A stretch of DNA of 62,333 nucleotides from Acanthaster planci. Its lineage: Eukaryota > Echinodermata > Asteroidea > Valvatida > Acanthasteridae. The notes below the pieces were generated by a model. It was not told the DNA's origin, did not search any database, and worked only from the letters and a program-made list of their open reading frames with translations. The stretch spans positions 1,072,650-1,134,982 of the forward strand of contig NW_019091445.1 in assembly GCF_001949145.1 (NCBI RefSeq). Direction: 5' to 3'. Shown here in pieces: positions 10,292 to 22,911 of the stretch (its first letter is position 1; every line of letters begins with the position of its first letter). The translations under genes and the position numbers were made by a program.

Positions 10292-13200
10292 TCAGTGCGC
10301 CATGACGGGATTCGTGGACACGTTGTGATGGAAGGAGGCGGGCAGGTGAGGGCGCTCTTCCAGCTTGTCGTAGTCCAGGTGGAACTCCTTGGCCACTTTG
10401 CACCAGCGCTGGTGGTCAAAGTAGTAGTACAGGCCCCGCTCGTACAGGCTGGTCTTGACCTGGGGCTCCATCATGGGGCCTCTCGTGATCCACACCCTCT
10501 CCTCCTTGTGGTATCGCCAGTCTCGGTTGTATCTGTGAAGAGGGATTCCCAAGGGGGGGGAAGAGAAGTGGATTTGGAGAGTGAATGCTGGTGGGGCTTA
10601 GAGGATCAGCCACTGTCTAAAGTCTGAGTTGGGTGGGGTCGAGCTGCTTTGGGCTGAGCTGAGTTGAGTTGGGTTGGATTTGATTCGGTTGGGTTGGGTT
10701 GGGTTGAGTTGGGTTGCTTTGGATGGGTTGGGTTGGGTTGGGTTGGACATTTATTACTACGTAAGGCTGGACTGCATTTTATCAGGTTGGACTGAAACAT
10801 CGGGATTGGAATAGAATTACATGTAAAAGCCCATTCTTTTGGCTGAAACTAATTATTCTTCGAGTTAAGCAGAGTTTCGAGTGAACCGACTGAGCTATCG
10901 AGATTTTACTGTAGCTGCATTAGCTTAGTCAGCTGAGTTGCTGTTCTAGGTGTTACGCTGATTGAGTTTGAAGAGGTGGGTACGGGACAGGCGGAATTGA
11001 ATCGAGATGGGTTAAGCTTCGGCCGTTTGAGTTGACTTACAATTCAGCGGCTGCCGCCAGTTGTAACACATCCCCACCGTGCGTGTAGTACAAATAGAAC
11101 AAGAGATCCTCCCCGTATCTGCTCAACTTGATGGGAGCCAGCTGAGGACAGTACAAGAATTCAACACAAACCATGCCGGATAGGACAGAAGACTCGAGAG
11201 ACTTTATTCATGGGGCCAGGGATATTGAATTTGAAAGCGAGGTCAACCACTTGCTGCCGGGCGGATTTTTTTGAGCAAGACAAGATGCCGGGTCCTTTTC
11301 AAGATTTTCCGTTTTCAAAATTCTTCAAAAATTCATCATTTCATTTAATGGCCATTTATACCAAAATGAACGACTCTTTGGGCACTACTCTAAACCTGAC
11401 AGGTAAAATTCATTGACTCCTGAATATTTCAGCCAGGCCTGCAGCCTTGGATAAAGAGCTCAGATTGTGCGGTGTTATGTAAGATTCTTTTGTTCCCGAA
11501 ACCGGCACTGTGCACTGCTGACCTCTTTTCAATAGGGGCCAGATTAGCGTGCAGCGGTGCTGTGTGGCTCATCACTGCGATGGTGGAGAGCTTTTGTCCC
11601 CGGTGGTAATCCGCTTGCTCTAAATGCCTCAAACCGTGGTATACGGTTTCAAAACAAGGCTGGATTATCACCACTTTTGAGAGTGAAAAATCTCAGTAAT
11701 GCCCAGCAGCCTGGTCTTTTGTTNNNNNNNNNNNNNNNNNNNNNNNNNNNNNNNNNNNNNNNNNNNNNNNNNNNNNNNNNNNNNNNNNNNNNNNNNNNNN
11801 NNNNNNNNNNNNNNNNNNNNNNNNNNNNNNNNNNNNNNNNNNNNNNNNNNNNNNNNNNNNTCCCCGGCAGGAAGCGGTTAATAAATAAACAAGAAAAAGG
11901 TGCTTTGACATCTGTTTTTCAAAGGTATCCTTTGATCACCTATGATTTTTAAGTTGGTAGGATGAGAACAACATTTTTAAACATGATCAGGAATTTCAAA
12001 GCAACAGTCAAGTATCACTGGTGATACTCAGATCTAATCAAAATTATACAGAAGGCAAAAAAAACCCATTTGGATAAAAGATCCCGAATCCCCTCATACA
12101 AACTAGAGGAACGTTTTTCTCTTTACCTTATCTCTGATGTGCATGTTGGTGATGTACTCCTGGGGAACGTGGAAGTCGATATCTTGGGGCCTGCTGGGTG
12201 ACTCCGCCCACGGCGACTGGAACGTGCCATACAGGTTCCTGAAACCGAGGACAAAAGTAACAAATATCAGAGAAACCAAGGGCCTAACTTCGCCAAACTG
12301 CACATGATTCTGAAGAAATGATGCGGAGATGTCACAAATCCAACACAACATGGCTGCAAATAGGTTTTACAAGTATTTGTGCACCCCTCTTCCTCAAAAA
12401 AATAAATACGCACGAAGTGCTCTCAAACGTACAGGGTGTGATTTAACAAGACTGTTTAGGTTGTGTCTGAATAACTTGGCTGTGGCTTGAAATTACACAC
12501 GATTCTATAGGAAGTAGCCGCAGCCGCTGTCGTAGACTCAGGCATAAGTTCAAGCCGTAGCCGGGTAATTTCGGACGTGGCCTTACTCGGGTGAGTTGAG
12601 GTTGAGCCCCAGCGTGGTCAGGTCGCTGCCCAATGCTAGCTGGACCAGGTTGGGGTCCGTCTCGGCCGCCCGGATGAAGGTCAGCAAGCCCACGATGCCG
12701 AAAGGATCCGTCACGATACCGGGTGGGATGTGCGTGATCTTGCCTGGAAGGAATTGTACAGAAAATTGCATTCATAACAGGCTCTATGGACTACAGTGTC
12801 AAAGTCAAATCTCTTCCAAGCTTTTCATGATTTTATTTTCTAGTTATCTAATAAATGTAACCTTTGCTTTTGTGACTATTTTGAGTGAACATTGACAGTA
12901 CAATGTCATGTCTTAGTTACGGTTTCATATGAATAACTGGTGGCTTTCGGTGACACTACGGTATATGTGAAGTAACTGTGCAAACATGTGGAGTACTAGT
13001 AGGAGTACTCAATGACAAAACTGGGGTACTTCACAGTACATGTAGTGAACATACAGAAACTCTGCTCTCCTCTGCTCTTGTATTTTGAGCGATGGAGCGG
13101 CACAGCGCCCTCAATCGCCTATGCACAGATCACATTCACCCCACGTCTCCCTTACCATCCGGATGGATCTGGATGCCGCGTTTCTGCTGATTGTCGTTGT

Positions 13201-16200
13201 TGCTGTTGTTGTTGGCCGTCTTGTCCCCAGGGTACCTGGGGCTCTCTTTCACCACGCCTGTGCTGTTTTGCTCTGCAGCAAAATAAAGTACCACGTGCCG
13301 TCAAATTGGCGCAGTGGGAAAAAGTTGCAAAAATGAGAAAGGTCAGAAAACTCAGTCACACGCAAACTTAGCCCACGACATCAACGACGATGGAACATCT
13401 CATGACAGGGGTATACTTTCAGTGAATACTGAACAAAATTTAATCAGGTCAAAACAGGAGCTTTAAATTCAACTGTCATGTTAACCTTTTCCCCATGGTA
13501 GAGCTTGCTGCATGAACTGACAGAAAATTGTCGTAACTTTTTCCACAACTGCAGCCCCTTCTCCCTTCAAACTAATAACAGCCACATCATAAGACTCTTG
13601 AGACTTGTTCAGACACACAAGTGCACGTGATTCACAACTCATTTCCAGTACATATGTTGAACCGTATTACTGCAGATGCGCAAGTCCAATGACAAACGGA
13701 GTGGCTCGTGATTTGGACCAGGGGAGTGAAGAGTAAAGGACAGGGCATGACTGAGGACTGGCCCTGGCTCACCTGAGGAGGACTTGCTGATGATGTTGGA
13801 GCCCGGCAATGCAGGGAAGTCCTCGCTTTGCATGGTGAACTCTGGTACCGGATCTGCCTGCTTGTTGACCATGCCCACTGAAAATAAAAGAGATCAGATG
13901 AGGTGGACGTCTGGCATTATCCCACCATCTGATCAAATAAGGGGCAGGCATTCTCGCTAATGACTCATGTTAAAAAGCAACTCTAAGGAAAACATGTTTT
14001 CTCTGATTTTATCTGTTCAAATAAATATGGAAGCATTTAAATCAAATGCAGTGTCATTTGTCTTCAGAGCTCAACTATAACAAACTTAAAAGGGCTTTTT
14101 TCTGTTCATGCCAAGATGCGAATTCTGAATTTAGATTGCATCATTTGGAGAAAACAGAGAAAACAAGGGGAGCCCTCACCCTGTGTTCGTTGTGGATAAA
14201 CTCTGTAAATGCCAAATAACGCATGTAGCCACTGAAGACAAATGACGTTGCATTCGATTTGGATGCTTCCATATTTATTTGAATGGATAAAATCAGAAAA
14301 AAAATTGTTTTCCTCAGAGGTGTTCTTTAATTGTGACAGACTCAACCAAATGGCTTTCAAGTCAAGAATGTGACAATTTGAAATTTCTTGATATTGGAAC
14401 AGGATGTGGAGTTAGACTTTAAGTGACATGAAACAAGACCACTTTGATGCAAGGAAAGCTTTATTTCAAGGTTCTTGATATCTCGGAGAAAATGTCACTG
14501 TTGAATCACTTCAAACCACACAATAAAAATAATAAAATGGCAGAAAGCTCCACTGTGACAGCGTCTCAGACTTTGAAAGATGCACTGTAAACTGTACGTA
14601 CAACGGGAAGTCTGAATACATCACAGACTATTGCAGACAACAAGAAGTGTCACAGACAATTTCACAGACAATCGCCAACTGTCTCTGATGGCGTGCAGGT
14701 CAAGCGGGCCTTTGATGAGAGAGTGATCTGCCTCAGACTTACCATACGCTGGCCTTCCTGCCATGGGGTTTGGTGGGAAGAGACTGAGGCTGTTGTTATC
14801 ATGCTGTTGAGGGGGAGGCTGCTGGCGCCCTCTGTTGGCCAGAACTGGAAACTCGGCCATGTCCAATGACGGTGAACTCTCGTTTACTTTGAGAAGAAAT
14901 GCAGCGGAACAGGTCATGGTTTCGACGGTTTGTTGGTTGGCTAATTAATTATGTTACACAATGTCACAAAGCCATCCTGAAAATGATGCATCTGGTGGGG
15001 GGGGTGGGGGGCAGAAACATCCCCCATCCCCAGACACATGTTGCCAATTTTTAAAATCGAAAATGCCACATTTAGGGGGGAAGGGAACAAAGAACAAAGT
15101 TGGACAAAACTTGTCAGAAAAAAAATCCCACTTTTCTCCCTCTGGACCCAAAACCTGGTGACGCCCCGGCCTCCCCCGATAACAAATGGAAGCATCACGT
15201 CAGCAACTGATCAGAAAGACTACGTCAAGGGTAGGGAAGAATATTTGCTGGGGGTTAACAACCGAGGTGGCCTTCTAGCACCACGAGTACTGAACACCTA
15301 CCTGAATTGAAAGATGCGGCAAGTGACTGGGGCGTGAAGTTGCCAAGTAATGCGTTCTGCGGTCCACCGTAGCTCTGCTGTCTCGTCATGCCAAATGCTC
15401 CGATTGCACTTTGCGTTGACCTTTTCGCACCAATCAACACAGAGATATAACCATGACAACGTTTCACCGTGTGCCCGGCAAGAGGTCGCATGCGCGCTTA
15501 CGCCCTTTTGTCTGGAAGCATCACATCACAGCAGAGAAAATGTTCCCGGCAAAAGGGCGGAAGAATCACACTCTCTTTATTTAGTAAAAACGGATAAAAT
15601 TTACTACAAAATCAACACGGGCTGTACACCAATCAACCTTTGAACAACTTATTAAACAACTTGGGAATTTTCTTTTTAAACATTTTGCAAACAAATCTGT
15701 ATATTTCATTAAAATAAAACAGCTGCATGCATACGTCCTTCTGCCGGGACAAATTTTTTTTTTCATTGATCCTGCTTCCCGGCAAAAGGGCACAAACGCT
15801 TACGTCCTTCCAGGCACACAACGATTTATGCACCGCAACAAATATCTTGCTGCTCTACGACCAGCAGGCGACCAAGGTTCCACCAGGTGAGTATACAGAC
15901 TGTTATTCCCCAAATTTATACACCTTGCTGCTTGTTCGGCGCTTAAGACAAGCTCACTTTTAAAAGTCTTAGTCAGTTCCCAAATGGATTGTTGACAGGA
16001 GAAATGTCTCCGAAACATCCTTCATTACGGACCTACAAAGTTGTACAGTGTTTTGTGAAATAATTTCTTAGAAACTGTTAAAAATATTGAGCACGCTATT
16101 CATTTGGACAAAATTGGGTCATTTGACAAAAGTGAAATATGTCGAAAGGCATTCTTAATGTTTCTTTAAAATGCTTGAAACCGAGTGTTTTTCTTACAAA

Positions 16201-18719
16201 ATATATGAAAGAGGGCTAAATTACGTATTAACTCAACAGCACCACTGTTGGACCTCTCAGATCAATTTTACTTAAAAAAAGGTCAAGAGGCCAGCACTCA
16301 CCCTCCAAGCATCCTTTGCTGTTGCTGTTTCTGCTGCATAGCCAGAAGGCTGGGCGATGTCCGGCTGTTGGGACTGGGCATGCCCGAGCCTAACGTCCCC
16401 ACCCTGCTCGGGGCGCTCATGGACGGCTGGTTGGTACTGGTCTGGACCTGGCTGACCCGTGGGCCCACGGGAAGCATTCCCCTGGGAGGTAGGCAATAGA
16501 GATTTTAAAAAAAAACGTCACTGAAGCAGGAGCCCAGAAATCTGCGGGTGTTATCTGCATCCTGCGCCAACACAGCTGGACGGATATTCTGCCCCACAGT
16601 AAGCAGGCATATAAATCACATTATCGGATTCACCCATTTTCCAACCGCTAACGTCTGTGAAACATGCTCACAGTCTGCACAGCAACTTTTCCTGTGCTCG
16701 TTGCAAAAATGTTTGTGAAAATGAACAATAAACAACCCTTCTACGCAGACTTCCCGTAGCTTGTATCCAGCTAGTCTATGCCTAGCATGTACATCTGTTC
16801 AGCAGAATTTCTTAAAACAGCTCCGTGAAATTTCAGTGTGAGATTATAGAGGCGGAAATGCTCAATCGTCAAACAAAAATCAATTGCCACTTCATCGTCA
16901 CAGATTGAAGATCTTTTCTGTTACTGAAGAAAAGGCCAGATGAAAATGGACTGCAAGTGACAGCAGAATGGCCGACTGACGACGTGACCGATACCTGCTG
17001 GGAGAGGGCGGGGTGGGGGTGATCTGGCCTCCTATGCTGCCGTGGTGGCCCGACATGCTGCGGCTGGGGAACGGCAGCTGCTGCTGCGGTTGCTGCTGCT
17101 GGGGGTTGGGCATGCCCCTGGGCGGGCCCGACGGCTGCTGTTGCTGCTGAAGACCGTAACCTGAGGACATTCCATTCCAGATAAAGGGGGGTGTGATTCA
17201 ATAGCAAGGGTTTTACTGGCACAGCCAAGAAGCCAAGAGGAAAAAGAAATTCAAGGCTGCACAATTCTTTCACAGCATTTTGAATGAATGATCTTGTCAT
17301 GAGTAGATCATGAAAGTAAGTCTCATTTTATTTTCCAGGAGCTTACAAATATACACTTACCTTGGTTTCCGTAAATGCCGTACTGTGATAGAGATTGCGA
17401 CTGCGATGTCAAAAGCTGGAACAGTGAGACACACAAAAAACATTGGAAAATTCTGAACACAACTGAGAAATCCTAGAACGCATACTCAAAGGCCTTATCT
17501 TGTCATGTGAACGGTCTAGGCATTTCAACTTTGGAAGTGGGAAAAAATTCTGTGTCAAGTGGGGAAAGAAAACAGACATCAACAGTTAGTATTTGAACGA
17601 TGAGAAACTGTTTTGATTTTCTGGAAGATTAAAAAACAAAACACCTTGACTTTCCTACAAACGCAATAACAAGAATTAGATGGAGGAAAACCATCACTTT
17701 CCAGCTTTTTTTTGTTCAGGTAAGCTCAAATGATCTTTAATTCAGTTGTTTTAATGTGAATGTAATCCTACGACACAGTTTTTTGGACTCCGCTGATTTG
17801 AATGATAAAAAAAAATATTCTATTCAAACTGTTGGATCTTGCTAGGTTTTCAAAAGGGTCAGCAGGTTCCGCCCATCAATGGCTGTTAAATATTCACAGA
17901 TGCAACAGTATCCTTAAAAACACCTGTAACAGAGTTAGGTTCGACATTTCGTGGCACACAAGTAGACTTTTACCAATAATACACTGAGAGTCTGTTAATG
18001 GTATATGAAAATTATATTGGAATCGCTGGATTTGGGCTTTTATAATAAATATATACTGACATCTTTTTCCGATCTGTGAGATGGAAACATGGTGGATTGT
18101 GGGAAGTAGGCTGAGTTCTCCCCCAAGTCGTTTTCAGCACCATCCTTGTAGAAGTTCATCTTGCTTCTAACCTTGATATTCGAACTTAAAAGACCAAAGT
18201 CTGAGGGAGAAACAAAAGGATACCCAAGAAAAGCCTGGATCAAACCACATTTAAAAGTCACTAGGCGTATCGCTAGCCAAACATACAGAGCTTTGGAATT
18301 GCCAAATGTAATGAAATTACTCACAAAAGCTTTGTATGTGCAAAACATAATCTCAATTCAATTGCACTAGTTCAACCCATGTAGGCCTAGTCTAGCTCTA
18401 TTTTCGGGAAAAAAAATGTTGCATCCTGACTCCACTTGAGCAGTTGTGTACAAAGTCTATGGGAAGTGAAGAGAATTTTCGAAGTATTTCCCAACAACAT
18501 TGGTAAATGTTTCTCAGTCCAAAATTCATGTCTTTCCAGCATTTCTGTAATGACTGACTCTTACTGAGATGATATATGATGAGAAAAGTGGAGTCAGGAT
18601 GCAACATTTTTTCCCTATTTTCCTTTTACTGAATAACACTAACGGTGAATCGTTTCTTTTCCTTACCACCAAGTGACAAATCTGGCTGGCTTTTTCTAGA
18701 CTCTTGAGACATTCCAGAC
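10292..18719 (-). CDS. CNOT2: CCR4-NOT transcription complex subunit 2
   Basis: Scaffold subunit of the CCR4-NOT deadenylase, which binds CNOT1 and CNOT3 through its C-terminal NOT2/3/5 domain and acts in mRNA decay and transcriptional repression. Thirteen exons were traced with canonical splice sites and consistent phases: 18667-18719, 18061-18200, 17361-17415, 16995-17160, 16302-16481, 15302-15420, 14743-14886, 13773-13877, 13156-13272, 12587-12743, 12127-12238, 11041-11141 and 10292-10532 (stop TGA). They give about 562 residues; the human protein is 540. Diagnostic stretches are FPQSTMFPSHRSEKD, LDMAEFPVLANR, EDFPALPGS, GLLTFIRAAETDP, LALGSDLTTLGLNLNSPE, RPQDIDFHVPQEY, SRYGEDLLFYLYYTHGGDV and NRDWRYHKEERVWITRGP. 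The middle is Gln/Pro/Ser-rich and probably disordered. The exon at 18667-18719 fits by phase but is weakly conserved, and the true start exon further upstream was not found. An N gap lies in the intron near 11.7 kb. Confidence 0.95.
10628..10746. repeat. TTGGG-type pentanucleotide array
   Basis: Degenerate tandem array of GGGTT/GAGTT pentamers in an intron of CNOT2. The pure stretches are short (up to four GGGTT units). It is an interstitial simple repeat, not a telomere. Confidence 0.8.
11242..11881. mobile_element. TTAA-flanked MITE, copy 2 (piggyBac-like), interrupted by gap
   Basis: The left end TCAACCACTTGCTGCCGG and right end CCGGCAGGAAGCGGTTAA are inverted repeats. The interior matches the reverse complement of 3767-4331, including the phrases TTGACTCCTGA, CAGCCAGGCCTG, CAGCAG and TCTTTTGTT. 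The right portion is hidden by the gap at 11724-11860. It lies in a CNOT2 intron. Confidence 0.6.
11724..11860. other. Assembly gap (137 N)
   Basis: Run of N inside the second TTAA-flanked element. Repeats often break assemblies at such places. Confidence 0.99.
13975..14330. mobile_element. MITE with arms of about 95 bp in a CNOT2 intron
   Basis: Left arm 13983-14070 (GGAAAACATG, CTGATTTTATC, CAAATAAATATGGAAGCAT, TCATTTGTCTTCAG) recurs in reverse at 14226-14322. The copies differ by a few substitutions. It is non-coding and about 355 bp long. Confidence 0.75.
18406..18615. mobile_element. 210-bp MITE with terminal repeats of about 30 bp
   Basis: Left end AAAAATGTTGCATCCTGACT (then CCACT) and right end AGTGG followed by AGTCAGGATGCAACATTTTT are inverted repeats, both bordered by GGGAAA/TTTCCC. 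It lies in a CNOT2 intron between the exons at 18061 and 18667. Confidence 0.8.
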
Positions 18720-19760
18720 CTAAAAACAAGTAGTATAAGGGGAAGTTCACAAGTCAAGTCATGTTGATCATAGGGCCTATACTATAGCCTAAATGCATGC
18801 ATAACACAATGAACCACATTTACTAAGCGACTGAGGGGCTTGATGAATAAACACATGGACATCATAAATTGTGGCCACGCACCACACACTGGGTTGATGT
18901 CCCACTGATATGATGCAATGCACACGACTCATTTTGAATTTTTTCTTTTCTTCCTGCATGTGTGCATGTCCTGGAAAACTAGGACGGGCCAACGCAGCTG
19001 GAAAAATTCATTACCACAACATGAATAATAACCTTTATTATTTTACACGGAACTCTTCATTTCATTGCAAGATATTTCATTTTTGTGACTCTCGAGGATT
19101 TTTGACAGCAAGCAAGTTCGGTTGGGGCGACTTGTTCAAGGAAAATACGCCCTGGCACATGTGGGGCGACTTTGTAAATTGACAATTCGACTGGTTTGAG
19201 CAACATGAACGAACAAAATTCATTGGTTGTTATAAGCCACAAAGAGTTCAGAAACGCTCCGAAATACCCACCCAGCATCCAGAACATAAGGTGCATTACT
19301 CATCTGTGCAAATAGGCTGCCCAAGTTGGATACAATTGTTACTCAAACTGGCTCTTTCCTTGCGTTTTTCAGCAATCCACGTACAAAAACAAATAGAAAT
19401 CAAGATGGCCGTCTAAAGTCTGACCTCAACTGACCTTAAATGGGCTCGATCAAAACTTTAGAAGCAGATCTTTTCAATGAAATGTTTTGATGAAAATGTC
19501 GTTTTTGATGAATCAAATAGATATTGAGGGGTTAACTATTGAATTCAATATAAAAAAGTAACAACGCTGTTAGATTTTACTGGCAAAATGGTATGAATAT
19601 GGAAATTCAAAGAGGATACAGACAGATCAAGGGTACCGACAAGTAATCGACAGGTAGGCCTACACGCGTACACGTGTACTGTCATGTGGGTGCTAAGTTA
19701 ATTGATTGAGAGGGGGCGGTGGTCTGCTTTGAGCATAGTCAAGAGTTTTCAGCGGTGAAT

Positions 19761-22700
19761 ATGGCTTCAGGTAGTTGCCAGACCTTTGAAGATAAGCATT
19801 TCTTGAGAATTTGAAAAACAGTTTGTATTTCACCGTCTGCTATTGTGTGTAGGCACTGACTAGCTTTAAAAGTTTTGTGTTATGTTTATGAGGATGCCAC
19901 TCGACTGGTTGAAAACATTTTGTTAGTTTCTGCCTGCACCCAACTTAGTATGGAGCAAGTCGTTTGTAAAGCGTAAAAAGCAAATGAAAACTTGAGAAGA
20001 AAGCAGAACTTGAGAGAGACACCATCTCTCAGACTGGGAATTCACAATTGCAATTTCACTTTATATTTTTGTTGGTTGGCAATAGATTTTTTTTATGTGT
20101 AGGCTTACATCCTGAAATTGTTTGTTTGTTTGTTTGTTGGGTTGTTTGTTCGTTTTTTTCATACACTTGTCTAGCATTTTACTTTGTACAGTAGGACATA
20201 AAGAGCATTTTTTAATTATTCACTTGTGATGCAAAACATGGTACAGAATTATATATTTCAGTGGAAGGCATATTTATTTAAGTATTTCCGTTTCAGTCCC
20301 TTGGAGCAATTCACGTATGCCTTACCGCCATTCACGGCGCTACGCAGGCAAGATCAAGGCCATCATCTTTGACTGGGCCGGCACTGTCGTGGACTGTGGC
20401 GTCTTTGCTCCTGCCCTGACGTTTGTAGAGATCTTCAAGAGGGAAGGGGTATCAATTACGGACGAGGAGGCCAGGGGTCCCATGGGCACCCACAAACGGG
20501 TGGGTCAGTTGGTGGATCCACGAGGCCCCGCCCTTCCCTGATGCTTTATCAGTCATGTCCTTTATCGCACAGCCGTCTGCCTGGCATTTGCCAAAAATAC
20601 ATATTGCTGCACATGGTATAACCCTGGAGAGGTTTATTTGTTTGAGTGAATTCCTCCGTCCATAGTGGACGGAGCTCAGTGGATAAATCTGTAATCCAGT
20701 TGCCAAAAAATTTGGATTATGGAGGATTTTCAATCATATGGTTTTTGATGGTCAGTATTCAATTTCGAAGTTGCTCAACATTCTGGCTGACATGAGATTG
20801 CCAATTGAAATACACGGATTCCAAAATGCATGCGCCTCCATGGACATGCCTTTGCCCGTCATGTTACGTCACGTGAAAAACCTCTGGGGATCTAACCAGC
20901 CAAGCCATGTCCCCTACCTTGCCCCAGTACAGACACTCCTCCTCCCTGCTGGTCACTGTTCGTCTTCCCACAACGGGTCCCCTTCCTTCAACAGACTGGA
21001 CACGCCCATTTTCACAGTGTTACTGTTAACCCCTCCTTCCCCGTCAACAAAAAGATGGCGATGAAGCTTTCTGCATCGGTTCCCGTAAATCTAATACTTT
21101 TTAATGTGAAGATATGACTTAATGCTATTAAGCAGTCACATATATAGTTCCTCTTTGGCAGCTTTGATTTACGGTTCTTCTTTGACAGGTCCACATCCAG
21201 AAGGTTCTAGAGTTGTCCTCAGTCCGCCGTCGGTGGGTGGAGTCACATGGCAAACCGCCCACAGATGAGGACATCGAAAGGATGTACCAGAACTTTGTCC
21301 CTCTGCAGTGTGAAGTTCTGAAGGAGCACTCCCAGATGATAGAAGGTGCAAACTCAGTGCTCGGAGTCATACCACAGTTTTGGAAGGAAATGCGAAAACG
21401 ATGGAAGATTTTGCTGTGGAATTCGTGCATCGCATTCAGAGTTACAGTGGACAAATTTTAAAGAGTAGAGACAGTTTCAGCTGGGTGGTCCAACTTTTGT
21501 CTCTCTAGTTGGTTGGAATTACATTGCAAGATTTGTAAACATTGGCCAACTGGTGACAGAGGACATTTGAAGCCTAGGGATTACATATGGAACTTAACCC
21601 TGACTTTTTTTTTTTTTTACAGGAGTTGTGGAGACAGTCAGTCATCTTCGGGTTGACCGTGGTCTGAAGATAGGCTCCTGTACGGGTTTTACCTCACCCA
21701 TCATGGCCAATCTGAAAGAAATTGCAGCAAGCAACGGATTTACCCCAGATTTCATCGCGACAGCTGACCTGGTCCCCCAAGCACGGCCTTGCCCCCACAT
21801 GGTGTGGCTGAATGCCATCAACATGAACGTGCATCCCATCGAGGCTATCATAAAGGTACAAAGAATTTTTTGTCCTGATTTTTCTGCTTTGAGGATCTTG
21901 TTCCTGCCTGTGTGGGACCAGCTCATTGAACATTGCTAACAAAAGGAAATTAAAGGCATGCAACATAAAAACGTGATTGTTGTCTGGTGCAAAGAAAAGG
22001 AATGAATTTATCATATCTCAACTTGACAAAATTGGAAATCAAGCAAAAAATATCAGAAAAGTGAGCTGTCCGGGGTCATTTATTCACAGGTGGATGACAC
22101 AGTGGATGGGATACGAGAAGGGCTGGCCGCAGGATGCTGGACAGTGGGTGTAGCCAAAACGGTAGGTCCATAAAAGGCTTTCAAAAACTGGGGAGGATGG
22201 AAACATTTGTTCCAATTTTCATGCATGCAGGTCTGGAGAAAAATAATGCTGTTCTTTGGATCTTGGAATTGAGGTGTCAATAGGCAGACAACTTATCAGT
22301 TTGTAAAATTCACAGAGGGCCTGTTTGTTTCACACAGATCTGGATTGTGATCAGTGATCCCAAAGCTGGTTCGTGCTGTCCATTAGGTGGGTTCTAGTGT
22401 CAGTGAACTAGAGCAAGATCACTGATCGTGATCCGGATCTGCTTGAAACAAACACCCCAGAAGGGTGTATTGATGTGATCAAAGAGAGAGGTTCTTTAGA
22501 TATTTACAACACGGCAAACATTTTCACTTCTTTGTACACACTTCGGACTCTGTTTGCTGAGACAATTATGGAGCACTCATCTTGAACCATAAGCTAACAG
22601 AGTGATGCCGGGAAAAATCGAAGAGTGCTGCCAGGAGTGTCACGAGAAGAGCGCCCTCTGTTGGTCATGCGCAAACTAGTTAGGTCTTAATTTGTAAAAT

Positions 22701-22911
22701 ATCGCCTTCCCCCGGCTCGTAGGGGAACTACATGGCTGCCAGCGAGAAGCAACTGGCCGAGATGGACGGAGCAGAGTACGAGCGCCGCCTGCAGCGCGCC
22801 TACGACATCCTTGCGGAGTGCGGCTCGCATTACGTCGTGGACAGCGTGAAGGACCTGCCGCCGGTCATTGACGATATAAATCGCAGGATGACATCAGGCG
22901 ACAGGCCATAG
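19761..22911 (+). CDS. phnX: Phosphonoacetaldehyde hydrolase (phosphonatase)
   Basis: HAD-superfamily C-P hydrolase: phosphonoacetaldehyde + H2O gives acetaldehyde + phosphate, the second step of 2-aminoethylphosphonate breakdown. Core exons are 20297-20499, 21189-21345, 21623-21855, 22090-22161 and 22723-22911 (stop TAG), all GT-AG and in phase. The nucleophile motif is [11 protein letters not shown], with the Asp at residue 19 counted from the ATG at 20317. PMGTHKR carries the Schiff-base lysine (residue 60). Later landmarks are [18 protein letters not shown], a P-x-A-R-P-x-P substrate region, [21 protein letters not shown] (family usually KVGDTVxD) and AHY-like [13 protein letters not shown]. 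Starting at 20317 gives 277 aa, close to bacterial enzymes. A 10-nt exon at 19761-19770 (ATGGCTTCA G, donor GTAGTT) joins in phase to the acceptor at 20296 and would give 287 aa; I use it as the outer limit but it is uncertain. No signal peptide is seen, so the protein is probably cytosolic. The four or five introns show that it is a resident animal gene, not contamination. Confidence 0.93.
22323..22453. repeat. 131-bp hairpin element with 37-bp arms
   Basis: GTTTGTTTCACACAGATC (continuing to GATCAGTGATC) is mirrored by GATCACTGATC and GATCTGCTTGAAACAAAC. It lies in the last intron of phnX. It looks like a small MITE; no target duplication is clear. Confidence 0.75.

Noticed and set aside
10606-10800. 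Pro/Thr/Gln-rich minus ORF and telomere-like GGGTT array
   Set aside because: It is a degenerate pentamer repeat inside a CNOT2 intron, not a telomere and not coding.
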